38,865 bases of DNA from Pirellulales bacterium (GTDB lineage: Bacteria; Planctomycetota; Planctomycetia; Pirellulales; Thermoguttaceae): the NCBI GenBank assembly GCA_020846145.1, contig JADLEL010000185.1:1-38865 (forward strand), read 5' to 3'. Shown here in pieces: positions 14,803 to 21,797 of this stretch; the stretch's first letter is position 1, and each line of letters opens with the position of its first letter. The position numbers and the translations under genes are program-made. Under the pieces are notes generated by a model. It did no database searches. It had not been told where the DNA came from and saw only the letters and a program-made list of their open reading frames with translations.

Positions 14803-15702
14803 ATGTCCGACTTTACTTCCGAAATTCTCGAAGAAGTGCTTACCGCATGTAACTCTGGGGCGGGGGAGGCCGGGGCAGCTCTGAGCCGGACGCTCGATGC
14901 ACAAATCACCTTGGCGGTCGGTGAGTCGGTTACCCTCAAGCCGAATGCCCTGCCCGAAGATTTCGGCGGACCGGGTTTGGCAATCCTTTTCATGGTGGGA
15001 AGCGCCGCCGCGGCGCTGGTGCTGCCGGAAAGTTCGACGCTGGTGCCGCCGTGGTGCGCCGCGCCCGATGCCACGGGCGAGAGCAAACTGGCCACGCTGG
15101 CGCAAGAATTGGGCATGAACCTGCTGCCCGAGGCCTTCATGCCGGAGGATTTCAAAACCGCCCGCGTCGATGATCTCGCGGCCGCGCTGGTTCGCGGCGG
15201 GATGAGCGAGAACGCCGCGGCGATTGCCTTGAATCTCTCGACGCCGGAAGGCAAACGGGGCACGGCCCGCTTGATCTGGCCGTTGGCGAAGCCGTCGATG
15301 ATGATCGAAGCGGCGCTCGAAGCGAAACCGGAGCCGAAACCGGCGGCCGCTTCGCAAGGCGCCGTCGAGCACAAGCCGCAGCCAAGACCGGCGCAAGTCA
15401 AATCGCCCAGCATCCGCGCGCTGCCGAATTATGCGAAGAGTCTGCTGAAGATCCGGGTGCCGGTCGTGGTAACGCTGGCGGAGAAGAAACAGTCTTTGGG
15501 TCAGATCGTCGAGATGGGGCCGGGCATGATTATCCAGTTCGAGAAGTCGTGCGAAGAGATGCTCGAATTGGAGGTCGGCGATCGGAAAATCGCCGCCGGC
15601 GAAGCGGTCAAGGTGGGCGATAAATTCGGTATCCGCATCGCCTCCATCGTCCTGCCCGAAGAGCGCTTCAAGCCGGTTAAGCCCAACAAACGCTTGGCCT
15701 AG
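14803..15702 (+). CDS. FliM/FliN-type SpoA domain protein (flagellar motor switch-like)
   Basis: 299 aa from ATG 14803; a TTG at 14767 in the same frame is less likely. Residues 1-165 are a divergent N-terminal region (LPEDFGGPGLAILFM, LPPWCAAPDAT-like). About 165-205 is a Pro/Lys/Ala-rich linker (EAKPEPKPAAASQ). About 210-290 is a SpoA/FliMN_C domain (PF01052): LLKIRVPVVVTLAEKKQSLG, then ELEVGDRKIAAGEAVKVGDK and FGIRIASI. SpoA domains build the C-ring of flagellar motors and the cytoplasmic sorting platform of type III secretion. No other flagellar gene is present in the window, so the gene is isolated. It is transcribed divergently from the UPF0261 gene and convergently with xseA. Confidence 0.82.
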   Translation: MSDFTSEILEEVLTACNSGAGEAGAALSRTLDAQITLAVGESVTLKPNALPEDFGGPGLAILFMVGSAAAALVLPESSTLVPPWCAAPDATGESKLATLAQELGMNLLPEAFMPEDFKTARVDDLAAALVRGGMSENAAAIALNLSTPEGKRGTARLIWPLAKPSMMIEAALEAKPEPKPAAASQGAVEHKPQPRPAQVKSPSIRALPNYAKSLLKIRVPVVVTLAEKKQSLGQIVEMGPGMIIQFEKSCEEMLELEVGDRKIAAGEAVKVGDKFGIRIASIVLPEERFKPVKPNKRLA

Positions 15703-15707
15703 TAATA

Positions 15708-15800
15708 GTAGGTTATGCTTTAGCATAACAAATAAGAAACATGGACGGACGACGCCGGCCATTTTCCCCAACGCCGTCGAAGTTGGCTCCGGGCTAAACG
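15708..15800. repeat. two REP-like palindromes between convergent genes
   Basis: 15708-15729 contains GTTATGCT/AGCATAAC as an 8-bp hairpin and matches one arm of the twin palindrome at 23637-23700 with one change. 15772-15800 matches, with two changes, the last 29 bases of the right arm of the 31-bp inverted repeat at 38773-38858. They lie between the 3' ends of the SpoA gene and xseA, where a terminator would be expected. Confidence 0.75.
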
Positions 15801-15801
15801 A

Positions 15802-17040
15802 TTACTCCTCGATTTTCTCCACCCGGCTCGCCGCGCGCCCCGCCGCGAACCGCGTAACGATCTCCTCGCCCGGCTGCAATTCGGCCGAAGAGCGCACCGC
15901 GCGGCCGTCGGCCGCGCGCAGCGTGATGCTGTATCCTCGCTTCAGCACGGCCAATGGGCCGAGCGAATCCAGTTGAGCGGAAAGTTTATCCAAGTGCCGC
16001 CGCGAGAGAGTCATTCGCTGGCGCAACGCGCGCTTCGACCGCGCATCCAGTTCATCCAGCCGCCGCGAAAGGTCGAAGATCCGGCGATGCGGCCGGCGAA
16101 AGGCGGGATGCCGCGCGATCCGCTCCCAATTCGCCCGGGCGGCCGCCGCCCGCGAACGCAGCGCGGCGGTCAATCGCTTCCGCATCTGCCGCAGGCCCGC
16201 CGCGAGTTCTTCCGCCGCCGGGGCGATGAGTTCGGCCGCCTCGCTGGGCGTGAGCGCGCGGACATCGGCGGCCAGATCGGCCAGCGTAACGTCGATTTCG
16301 TGGCCGATCGCCGAAATGACCGGGATTTTCGAGGCCGCGATCGCCCGCACGACCGGCTCCTCGTTGAACGACCACAAATCTTCCAGGCTCCCGCCGCCGC
16401 GGGTAACGACCAGGCAATCGATGGACTTTTCGCCATGAAGACCGAGCCGGTTCGCGGTCTCGATGGCCGCGGCGATCTCCGCGGCGGCTCCTTCGCCTTG
16501 CACGCGGGTGGGCAGGATGAGCACGTCGGCCCCGCGCCAGCGCCGGCCCAGCACTTGCAGAAAATCGCGAATGGCCGCGCCCGTCGGACTGGTAACGACC
16601 GCGATCTTTCGCACGAACGCCGGCAGCGGCCGCTTTCTGGCCGGGTCGAACAGCCCCTCCCGCGCGAGCCGCTCGCGCAACTGCCGCAAGGCCAGCTCCA
16701 GCGCCCCCATCCCGCGCGGTTCGAGCGAGTGGACGATGAGCTGATACTGTCCCCGCGGGGCATAGACTTCGAGATGCCCGTGGCAAATCACATCCAAGCC
16801 GTCGTGCAAATCGAACCGCACCCGCTGCGCGTTCCCCCGCCATACGCAAGCTTTGAGCTGCGCGGCCTCGTCCTTCAAGGTCAGATAAATATGTCCCGAC
16901 GCCGGCCGCGCCAAATTCGAAATCTCCCCCGCCACCCAGATCGAAGGGAATCCCGCTTCGAGCAAATCCTTGATTTGCGCCGACAGTTCCCCGACCGACA
17001 GCGGCCGCGGCGTTTCAGGGGTTTCGTCGAATAAGAGCAT
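15802..17040 (-). CDS. xseA: exodeoxyribonuclease VII large subunit
   Basis: 412 aa, starting MLLFDETPETPRPLSV at 17040. The upstream extension of the frame reads through the heptamer repeats and is not coding. With XseB this enzyme degrades single-stranded DNA to oligonucleotides. An OB-fold lies at ~12-110 (VGELSAQIKDLLEAGF, IWVAGEISNL, GHIYLTLKDE). The nuclease domain shows KIAVVTSPTGAAIRDFLQ, VTRGGGSLEDLWSFNEE and ISAIGHEIDVTLADL, followed by a long Arg/Ala-rich coiled coil and a C-terminal LKRGYSITL block. All are family hallmarks at normal length. The region upstream of the start is pyrimidine-rich on the coding strand and has no Shine-Dalgarno. xseB is not in the window. Confidence 0.95.
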   Translation of the reverse strand: MLLFDETPETPRPLSVGELSAQIKDLLEAGFPSIWVAGEISNLARPASGHIYLTLKDEAAQLKACVWRGNAQRVRFDLHDGLDVICHGHLEVYAPRGQYQLIVHSLEPRGMGALELALRQLRERLAREGLFDPARKRPLPAFVRKIAVVTSPTGAAIRDFLQVLGRRWRGADVLILPTRVQGEGAAAEIAAAIETANRLGLHGEKSIDCLVVTRGGGSLEDLWSFNEEPVVRAIAASKIPVISAIGHEIDVTLADLAADVRALTPSEAAELIAPAAEELAAGLRQMRKRLTAALRSRAAAARANWERIARHPAFRRPHRRIFDLSRRLDELDARSKRALRQRMTLSRRHLDKLSAQLDSLGPLAVLKRGYSITLRAADGRAVRSSAELQPGEEIVTRFAAGRAASRVEKIEE

Positions 17041-17148
17041 GGGTAGGAAGGGGGAAGGCGAAAGGGGGAAGGGGGAAAGATGAAAGATGAAAGATGAAAG
17101 ATGAAGGATGAAGGATGAAGGATGAAGGATGAAGGATGAAGGATGAAA
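17041..17148. repeat. heptamer tandem array upstream of xseA
   Basis: 17079-17148 is ten 7-base units: three GATGAAA, six GATGAAG, one GATGAAA. 17045-17078 is built from degenerate AGGGGGA-like heptamers. It fills the whole gap between the acyltransferase stop and the xseA start. It resembles the short tandemly repeated (STRR) heptamers described in cyanobacteria. Confidence 0.9.
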
Positions 17149-17162
17149 AATACGACTAGCGA

Positions 17163-17924
17163 TTAACCTGCGACGAAATCTTCCCCCTTCCGCCTTCCGC
17201 CTTCCCCCTTCCTCAACGGCGCTCCGCGCCGTTCGACATTCCGCTGCCCGAGTTTCCTGGCGCCCGATTCGGCCCAGGCTTCCGCTTCTTCGGTGAGCCG
17301 GTTCAAAAGTTTTTCGACTTTTTGGCGGAAGTATTCGAGTCCGTCGCGGTCGAGATCGGGGGGGATGAAAATTTCGCCGCTGGGGATCGCCCGGGCGCGG
17401 GTGCCGGGGCGGGGGATGGCGAATTGATCCCACGCTTTCTTCACTCGCCAGGGTCGATCGTAACCGTAGCCCATCGCCACCAGCGGCAGCCCGATTTTCG
17501 AGGCCAGATAGATCGCCCCCGGCGCCAATTTCCGCCGCGGCCCTCTCGGCCCGTCGGGCGTGATCGTCAGATGCATTTTCTTGCTCTTCGCCAACAGTTC
17601 GCGGAGCGCGGTTACTCCACCGCGATTGGTCGAACCGCGGACGAATTCGAAACCCCGATGATGAGCCGCGTAGGAGAGAATTTCCGCGTCCCGGTGCCGG
17701 CTCAAAAGCATTGCCATGTTGCAATGACCGCGCAGATAGAAGGGAAACAAAATATATTCGTGCCAAAAAATGTAAATCTTCTGCCCGCGGCACTCGGGAA
17801 AGATCGGATCGATCGTGTAATCGTAGTACGCCGCCTTGTAATCGAGCGTCCCCATCCAAGCCCCCACCGCCTTCGCCCCCAGAAGGCCGCCGAGCTTGTT
17901 CAGGATGGGTAGGTTGAGTTTCAT
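17163..17924 (-). CDS. DUF374 lysophospholipid acyltransferase-family protein
   Basis: 253 aa, beginning MKLNLPILNKLGGLLG. The match is to the DUF374 branch (PF04028) of the LPLAT superfamily, which acylates lysophospholipids or lipid A precursors at the membrane. Visible blocks: IYIFWHEYILFPFYLRGH (the HE in place of the usual HX4D His), LLSRHRDAEILSYAAHHRGF, VRGSTNRGGVTALREL, LTITPDGPRGPRRKLAPG and AIYLASKIGLPLVAMGYG. The domain ends near residue 215. The last ~20 residues (RKGEGGRRKGEDFVAG) are encoded by degenerate heptamer repeats of the kind that continue into the spacer, so the C-terminus has probably been extended by the repeat. It lies 31 bases downstream of the DUF5615 gene on the same strand. 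Confidence 0.85.
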   Translation of the reverse strand: MKLNLPILNKLGGLLGAKAVGAWMGTLDYKAAYYDYTIDPIFPECRGQKIYIFWHEYILFPFYLRGHCNMAMLLSRHRDAEILSYAAHHRGFEFVRGSTNRGGVTALRELLAKSKKMHLTITPDGPRGPRRKLAPGAIYLASKIGLPLVAMGYGYDRPWRVKKAWDQFAIPRPGTRARAIPSGEIFIPPDLDRDGLEYFRQKVEKLLNRLTEEAEAWAESGARKLGQRNVERRGAPLRKGEGGRRKGEDFVAG

Positions 17925-17954
17925 GGCGTCCGTGCAGTAATCGCGAACATGCTT

Positions 17955-18323
17955 TCACTTGATGTCCGCGGTTTTAATCCAGCGTTCGACGCTGCCAGAA
18001 AGAATGAGGAGATTATTTTCGAATTCGCATTGCTCGTGTTTTTCCAAAAACGGGAGTAAAAGTTTTGCCGCTTCAACGGTCGTCGTGGGATGAATCTTCA
18101 GTCGAATCACCCCGGGATGCCGTTTCAATGGAAGAACGGCCCAATTCCCGAAATGTTCGTCCAAGGTGATAAGCACTCGCCCCGCTTGAATTGCCGTTTG
18201 AAGTATAACGGCATCATCGGCAGTTGCTTGTCCGACCTCGCTTGCCCGCAATACATCGTGGCCGTTTGCGCGGAGCAATTCCGCGAAATCGGTGCGAAAC
18301 ATCTGATCTACGTAGAGATTCAT
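17955..18323 (-). CDS. DUF5615 PIN-like toxin
   Basis: 122 aa from the ATG at 18323 (MNLYVDQMFRTDFAELL). A longer frame to 18446 overlaps the DUF433 gene out of frame and is rejected. The family pattern is clear: an early Asp6, the GHDVLRASEV block, then RVLITLDEHFGN with Asp55, as in PIN-like nucleases. In the family this protein is the presumed RNase toxin of a toxin-antitoxin pair, with DUF433 as antitoxin. It starts five bases after the DUF433 stop, which fits an operon. Activity against RNA is inferred from family membership only. Confidence 0.85.
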   Translation of the reverse strand: MNLYVDQMFRTDFAELLRANGHDVLRASEVGQATADDAVILQTAIQAGRVLITLDEHFGNWAVLPLKRHPGVIRLKIHPTTTVEAAKLLLPFLEKHEQCEFENNLLILSGSVERWIKTADIK

Positions 18324-18328
18324 GATTC

Positions 18329-18556
18329 TCAACCGGCCTGCACGGGCACGATTTCGGAATTTTCGATCGACATTTTGGCATAAAGCAAAGCTGCGCGAAT
18401 GTCGTCCTCTTTGAGTTCGGGATATCCTTGCAGGATCGATTCCCACGATTCGTGCATGGCAAGCTGATCGAGGATCACGGCGACGGGGATGCGCGTGCCG
18501 CGAATAACCGGAGTTCCTCCGCAGCGCCGCGGATCGATTTCGATGCGATCGAGCAT
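18329..18556 (-). CDS. DUF433 antitoxin
   Basis: 75 aa, beginning MLDRIEIDPRRCGGTPVIRG. The DUF433 family (PF04255) shows this 'I..dP...gG.pvirGTRI.V..iL' start, here followed by ILDQLAMHESWESILQGYPE and EDDIRAALLYA, a winged or three-helix DNA-binding fold. It is the first gene of the pair with DUF5615 and is likely to bind both the toxin and its own promoter. Length is normal. Confidence 0.9.
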   Translation of the reverse strand: MLDRIEIDPRRCGGTPVIRGTRIPVAVILDQLAMHESWESILQGYPELKEDDIRAALLYAKMSIENSEIVPVQAG

Positions 18557-18946
18557 GTTTTTATTCCTTCGGAAGGAGGCGTTTCAAAACGGCATTTATA
18601 ATACTGTAGGCTATTGCATGGCGGCCGGGCATCGTTAGTCAATTTTTCAGGACTTTCCGTGAGTGCGAATTCCACCGCCGGGATTCAAAAAACTCATTCT
18701 AATCGATGACTACCCCTATCGTGTGCAACACATCATTTTTTCGCAAGACGACCTCTTTTTCGAGCCCCCCCATCCCGGTTGGTTGTGAGTTTTTCGTTTT
18801 GCTCATACAATGGGTTTTGATGGGAGTCAATTCTCCGTCCGGGAGAATCGGGCGAGGCGAATTGACGACGATTCGCGGTATCCCTGTTCTCCCGCGTCCA
18901 GAATCTCCATCCCTCACCCCCAAAATAGGACGGTAGGGTTCTCGAT
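18557..18946. other. 390-bp divergent spacer before purF
   Basis: No gene seen on either strand. It must hold the promoters for the DUF433/DUF5615 pair (leftward) and for purF (rightward). A reasonable rightward promoter lies at 18783-18811. It contains a T-rich and then a C-run segment near 18730-18775. No riboswitch fold was recognised. Confidence 0.5.
18783..18811 (+). promoter_or_regulatory. candidate sigma70-like promoter for purF
   Basis: TTGTGA at 18783-18788, a 17-base spacer, and TACAAT at 18806-18811. Transcription would start ~130 bases before the purF ATG at 18947. The match to consensus is good but not tested. Confidence 0.4.
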
Positions 18947-20524
18947 ATGAGCATATTACACGAAGAATGCGGCGTTGCCGCGCTTTATCATCTGCCCGGC
19001 AGGGGGGTTAGCCCTATATGGCCGGAGCAAGGGCCGGAGGAAATTTCCCGGCTTATGCCCCGCATGTTGCTGGATATTCAAAACCGCGGCCAACTGGCGG
19101 CGGGCTTTACCACTTTCAATCCGTTGCGCAACCAGCTTATCGATACGTACAAAAACGTCGGCAGCGTGAACGAGGTCTTCCGCCTCAGCCACCGGCAGGA
19201 ATTCGAGGCGATCATGCGCGAATACGCCGGCGTGGCGGCCATCGGACACGTGCGCTACGCCACTTGCGGCCGCGAAGACCGCAGCTACGCCCAACCCTTC
19301 GAGCGGCACCACATCAAAAAACACAAGTGGTTCAGCTTCGCCTTCAACGGGCAGTTGGCGAATTATTTGGAACTCCGCGAGGAACTGCTCGACAACGACG
19401 ACAACTACCTCGCCCGCGAGACCGATACCGAAATCATCATGCACCAGATGAGCTCCGCGCTCTCTTCCGACCGGCCGGTAACGCCGCTGAACCTGTTCCG
19501 GCACCTGGCCCGCAAGTTCGACGGGGCGTACAGCATCGTTTTTCTCGATGCCTTGGGCAACATGATCGTCGCCCGCGATCCGCTGGGCATCAAGCCGCTC
19601 TGCTACGCCTTGGATGGGCCGTTGTTCGCCGCCGCCAGCGAGAGCGTGGCGCTGTTGAACCTGGGCTTTCCGCAAGAGCGGATCAAGCCGGTGCCGCCCG
19701 GCTCGGCGATCATCGTTTCGAACAACGAAATCGAAGTGCAGCAGTTCGCCCCAAGTCCGCGGCACGCCCATTGTTTCTTCGAGTGGATTTATTTCGCCAA
19801 CGTGGCCAGCACGTTGGACGACCGCAGCGTATATCTTTCGCGGAAGCGGCTGGGCGAGGAGTTGGCCCGGCTCGAGACGGTGCCGGTCGATGACGACTCC
19901 GTCGTGGTGCCCGTGCCCGACACCAGCAAGGCCGCGGCCGACGCGATGGCCTTTTCGCTCAAAATTCCCTGCGTGGAAGGTTTGATTCGCAACCGCTACA
20001 GCGGCCGGACGTTCATCGAAGGGAGCGGCGACCGCAAGCGCAAGGCGGAAACGAAATACACGCCGCTGCGCGAAGTGCTCGAAGGCAAAAAGGTGTTCCT
20101 GGTCGAAGATTCGATCGTCCGCGCGACGACGCTGATGGTGCTTTTGAAGCGCATCCGGCAGATGGGCCGGCCCCGGGAGATTCACGTCCGCGTGGCCTGC
20201 CCGCCGATCATCGCCCCCTGCTTCTACGGCATCGACATGTCCACGGTGGGCGAGCTTTTCGCGCCCAAATTCATGCGCGGCGGGCCGCTCTCACCCGAGA
20301 TCGAAGCCGACATGGCCGCCGAACTCGGCGCCGATTCGCTTCGCTATCTGCCGATCGATTCCATCGCCAAGGCCATCGGCCTCGATGCCGGCGAACTCTG
20401 CCGCGCCTGCATTACCGCCGAGTATCCCACCCCCTGCGGCCAGCGCTTAGCGCAAATCGCCATCGCCAACCATCGCAATAAGAAAGAAGGCCGCACGTAC
20501 GAGCCGCTGGGGTGCGTGAAATGA
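18947..20524 (+). CDS. purF: amidophosphoribosyltransferase
   Basis: 525 aa. It makes 5-phosphoribosylamine from PRPP and glutamine, the first step of purine synthesis. The first seven residues (MSILHEE) precede Cys8, the N-terminal nucleophile of the glutaminase (class II Ntn) domain, so a short propeptide must be removed, as in the Bacillus-type enzyme. Glutaminase motifs include [10 protein letters not shown] and [10 protein letters not shown]. The phosphoribosyltransferase domain has [13 protein letters not shown]; the usual Gly of VRGTT is Ala here. Cys276, Cys425, Cys485 and Cys488 match the positions of the four [4Fe-4S] ligands ([20 protein letters not shown]). It stands alone, with no other pur gene nearby. 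Confidence 0.96.
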   Translation: MSILHEECGVAALYHLPGRGVSPIWPEQGPEEISRLMPRMLLDIQNRGQLAAGFTTFNPLRNQLIDTYKNVGSVNEVFRLSHRQEFEAIMREYAGVAAIGHVRYATCGREDRSYAQPFERHHIKKHKWFSFAFNGQLANYLELREELLDNDDNYLARETDTEIIMHQMSSALSSDRPVTPLNLFRHLARKFDGAYSIVFLDALGNMIVARDPLGIKPLCYALDGPLFAAASESVALLNLGFPQERIKPVPPGSAIIVSNNEIEVQQFAPSPRHAHCFFEWIYFANVASTLDDRSVYLSRKRLGEELARLETVPVDDDSVVVPVPDTSKAAADAMAFSLKIPCVEGLIRNRYSGRTFIEGSGDRKRKAETKYTPLREVLEGKKVFLVEDSIVRATTLMVLLKRIRQMGRPREIHVRVACPPIIAPCFYGIDMSTVGELFAPKFMRGGPLSPEIEADMAAELGADSLRYLPIDSIAKAIGLDAGELCRACITAEYPTPCGQRLAQIAIANHRNKKEGRTYEPLGCVK

Positions 20525-20602
20525 GGGGAGAGTGGAGAGTGGAGAGTGGAGAGTGGAGAGTGGAGAGGGGAGAGTGGATAGTGGAGAGGGGAGAGGGGAG
20601 AG
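20524..20602. repeat. heptamer (GGAGAGT-type) tandem array after purF
   Basis: Begins right at the purF stop and runs as imperfect 7-base units (GGAGAGT, with GGAGAGG and GGATAGT variants). It is the same unit length as the arrays near 17.1, 25.0 and 26.2 kb but a different sequence. Confidence 0.85.
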
Positions 20603-20618
20603 TGAAAAAGACCGTTTA

Positions 20619-20640
20619 GCCCCCGCGTCCACGCGGGGGC
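20619..20640. repeat. 22-bp GC-rich palindrome
   Basis: GCCCCCGCGT/ACGCGGGGGC stem with a two-base centre, preceded by GTTTA. It is identical to 28306-28327. It lies between convergent purF and the Nudix gene, so it may end transcription from both sides. Confidence 0.9.
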
Positions 20641-20684
20641 GACGAGGGCCATAACCATCCTCCCATTGCCGAACTCTCACTCTT

Positions 20685-21314
20685 CTAAAGCACGTTTTTC
20701 TCCAACAGGATCGTTACCAACTCTCCCAAAATTCGGCAGGTCGCGCCCCAAACGCAGCGCCCGGCCCAAGCGAAATGGGGGAAGCGGTATCGGTTGCCGC
20801 GAAATTCGCGGTCGTGGGAGGAAAAATTCGCCGGATCGAGAAAATGGGTGAGCGGGACCTCGAAATACTCAGCTACCTCCACGGGATTGGGGGTGAACCG
20901 GGGGCGGACCGCGCAGCAGCCGATCCAAGGAGTAATGAGATAATTGCTCGCGCGAACGTGCCAGGGCGAAAGCGTGCCGAGCAGTTCGAGGGGCGTACCG
21001 TCGTCGCCCAACTCTTCGTGAAACTCGCGGACCGCAGCCGCCGCCGTCGTTTCGCCCGGCTCGACCGCGCCGCCGGGAAAACAGATTTGCCCGGAATGCA
21101 CGGTCGAATCGGTCGGCCGAAGAATCAGCGGAATGTGCCAGGCGTCTTCGCGCGGATAGAGCAGAATCAGCACCGCGGCGGGCCGGGCTTCGGCGGGAAT
21201 GACGCGTTCGTCGGGCCAAGGATTCGGCCGCGGCGAGAATCGCTCATCCAACGCCGCACCCGGCAAGGGATGCCGCAATCGCTCGGCCAAGCATGCGGGA
21301 AGATGCGGATTCAT
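20685..21314 (-). CDS. Nudix hydrolase, CoA pyrophosphatase-like
   Basis: 209 aa, beginning MNPHLPACLAERLRHP. The Nudix box spans residues 81-103: GGAVEPGETTAAAAVREFHE followed by ELG, matching GX5EX7REUXEEXGU with the catalytic glutamates. The segment just before it, PLILRPTDSTVHSGQICFPG, is the UPF0035 signature that marks the CoA pyrophosphatase branch (NudL/YeaB-like). These enzymes split CoA or oxidised CoA into 3',5'-ADP and phosphopantetheine. Later residues (GTLSPWHVRASNYLITPWIG, VEVAEYFEVPL) also fit. It is convergent with purF, with heptamers and a palindrome between. Confidence 0.88.
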   Translation of the reverse strand: MNPHLPACLAERLRHPLPGAALDERFSPRPNPWPDERVIPAEARPAAVLILLYPREDAWHIPLILRPTDSTVHSGQICFPGGAVEPGETTAAAAVREFHEELGDDGTPLELLGTLSPWHVRASNYLITPWIGCCAVRPRFTPNPVEVAEYFEVPLTHFLDPANFSSHDREFRGNRYRFPHFAWAGRCVWGATCRILGELVTILLEKNVL

Positions 21315-21515
21315 AGGGCAGTGTTTTTTCGGATCGAAAATCGAAACAAAATGACCTCGCGTCCCCCCGTATTGTGGCTAAGCTAGGCGGAAGGTGCAAG
21401 AGGCGGAGATTGTAGGGAGAGTAACGGTGTTTTCGGCTTTGAGAGACCGGGGGCGAGGACGCTCCGGCTCGCTTCGCTTCTTGACGTCGAGGGCGGTTTC
21501 GTTATGCTTAGAACT

Positions 21516-21626
21516 TATCCTAAAACCTCAATTCGTTGGGGTGGCAGTTGTACTGCCACCCCTGCTATCCGGCGATTCAAGGGGTGGCAGTACAACTGTC
21601 ACTCCAACCGACATGGTTTTAGGATA
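21516..21626. repeat. MITE-like imperfect inverted repeat
   Basis: Left arm 21516-21563 (starting TATCCTAAAAC) and right arm 21580-21626 (ending GTTTTAGGATA) are complementary over most of ~47 bases. Each arm contains a smaller GGTGGCAG/CTGCCACC-type hairpin or remnant. No coding sequence lies inside. A weaker relative is the hairpin at 27370-27404. Confidence 0.8.
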
Positions 21627-21696
21627 GGCACTTAGTGTTTCTCTTCGGTTGAGAATCCCGCGTCGATCTCCGTACTCCCGAATTTCACGAAATCGA

Positions 21697-21779
21697 GTAG
21701 GGTGGGACAAGCGAAGCGAAGTCCCGCCAATAGTCCGAAAAAAGCATGGTGGGACTTCGCTTCGCTTGTCCCACCCTAC
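21697..21779. repeat. MITE-like near-perfect inverted repeat before the MFS gene
   Basis: Left arm 21697-21729 (GTAGGGTGGGACAAGCGAAG start) and right arm 21747-21779 are complementary with one mismatch over 33 bases, around a 17-base loop. It lies 18 bases before the transporter ATG. A transcript from upstream would fold into a long hairpin close to the ribosome binding site. The remaining part of the 483-bp spacer 21315-21797 shows no gene. Confidence 0.85.
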
Positions 21780-21797
21780 ACATCGAAGGATGCCGAA

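Noticed and set aside
17041..17958. Extension of the xseA frame upstream to 17958
   Set aside because: Translates heptamers and the antisense-frame of the acyltransferase; xseA homology starts exactly at MLLFDE (17040).
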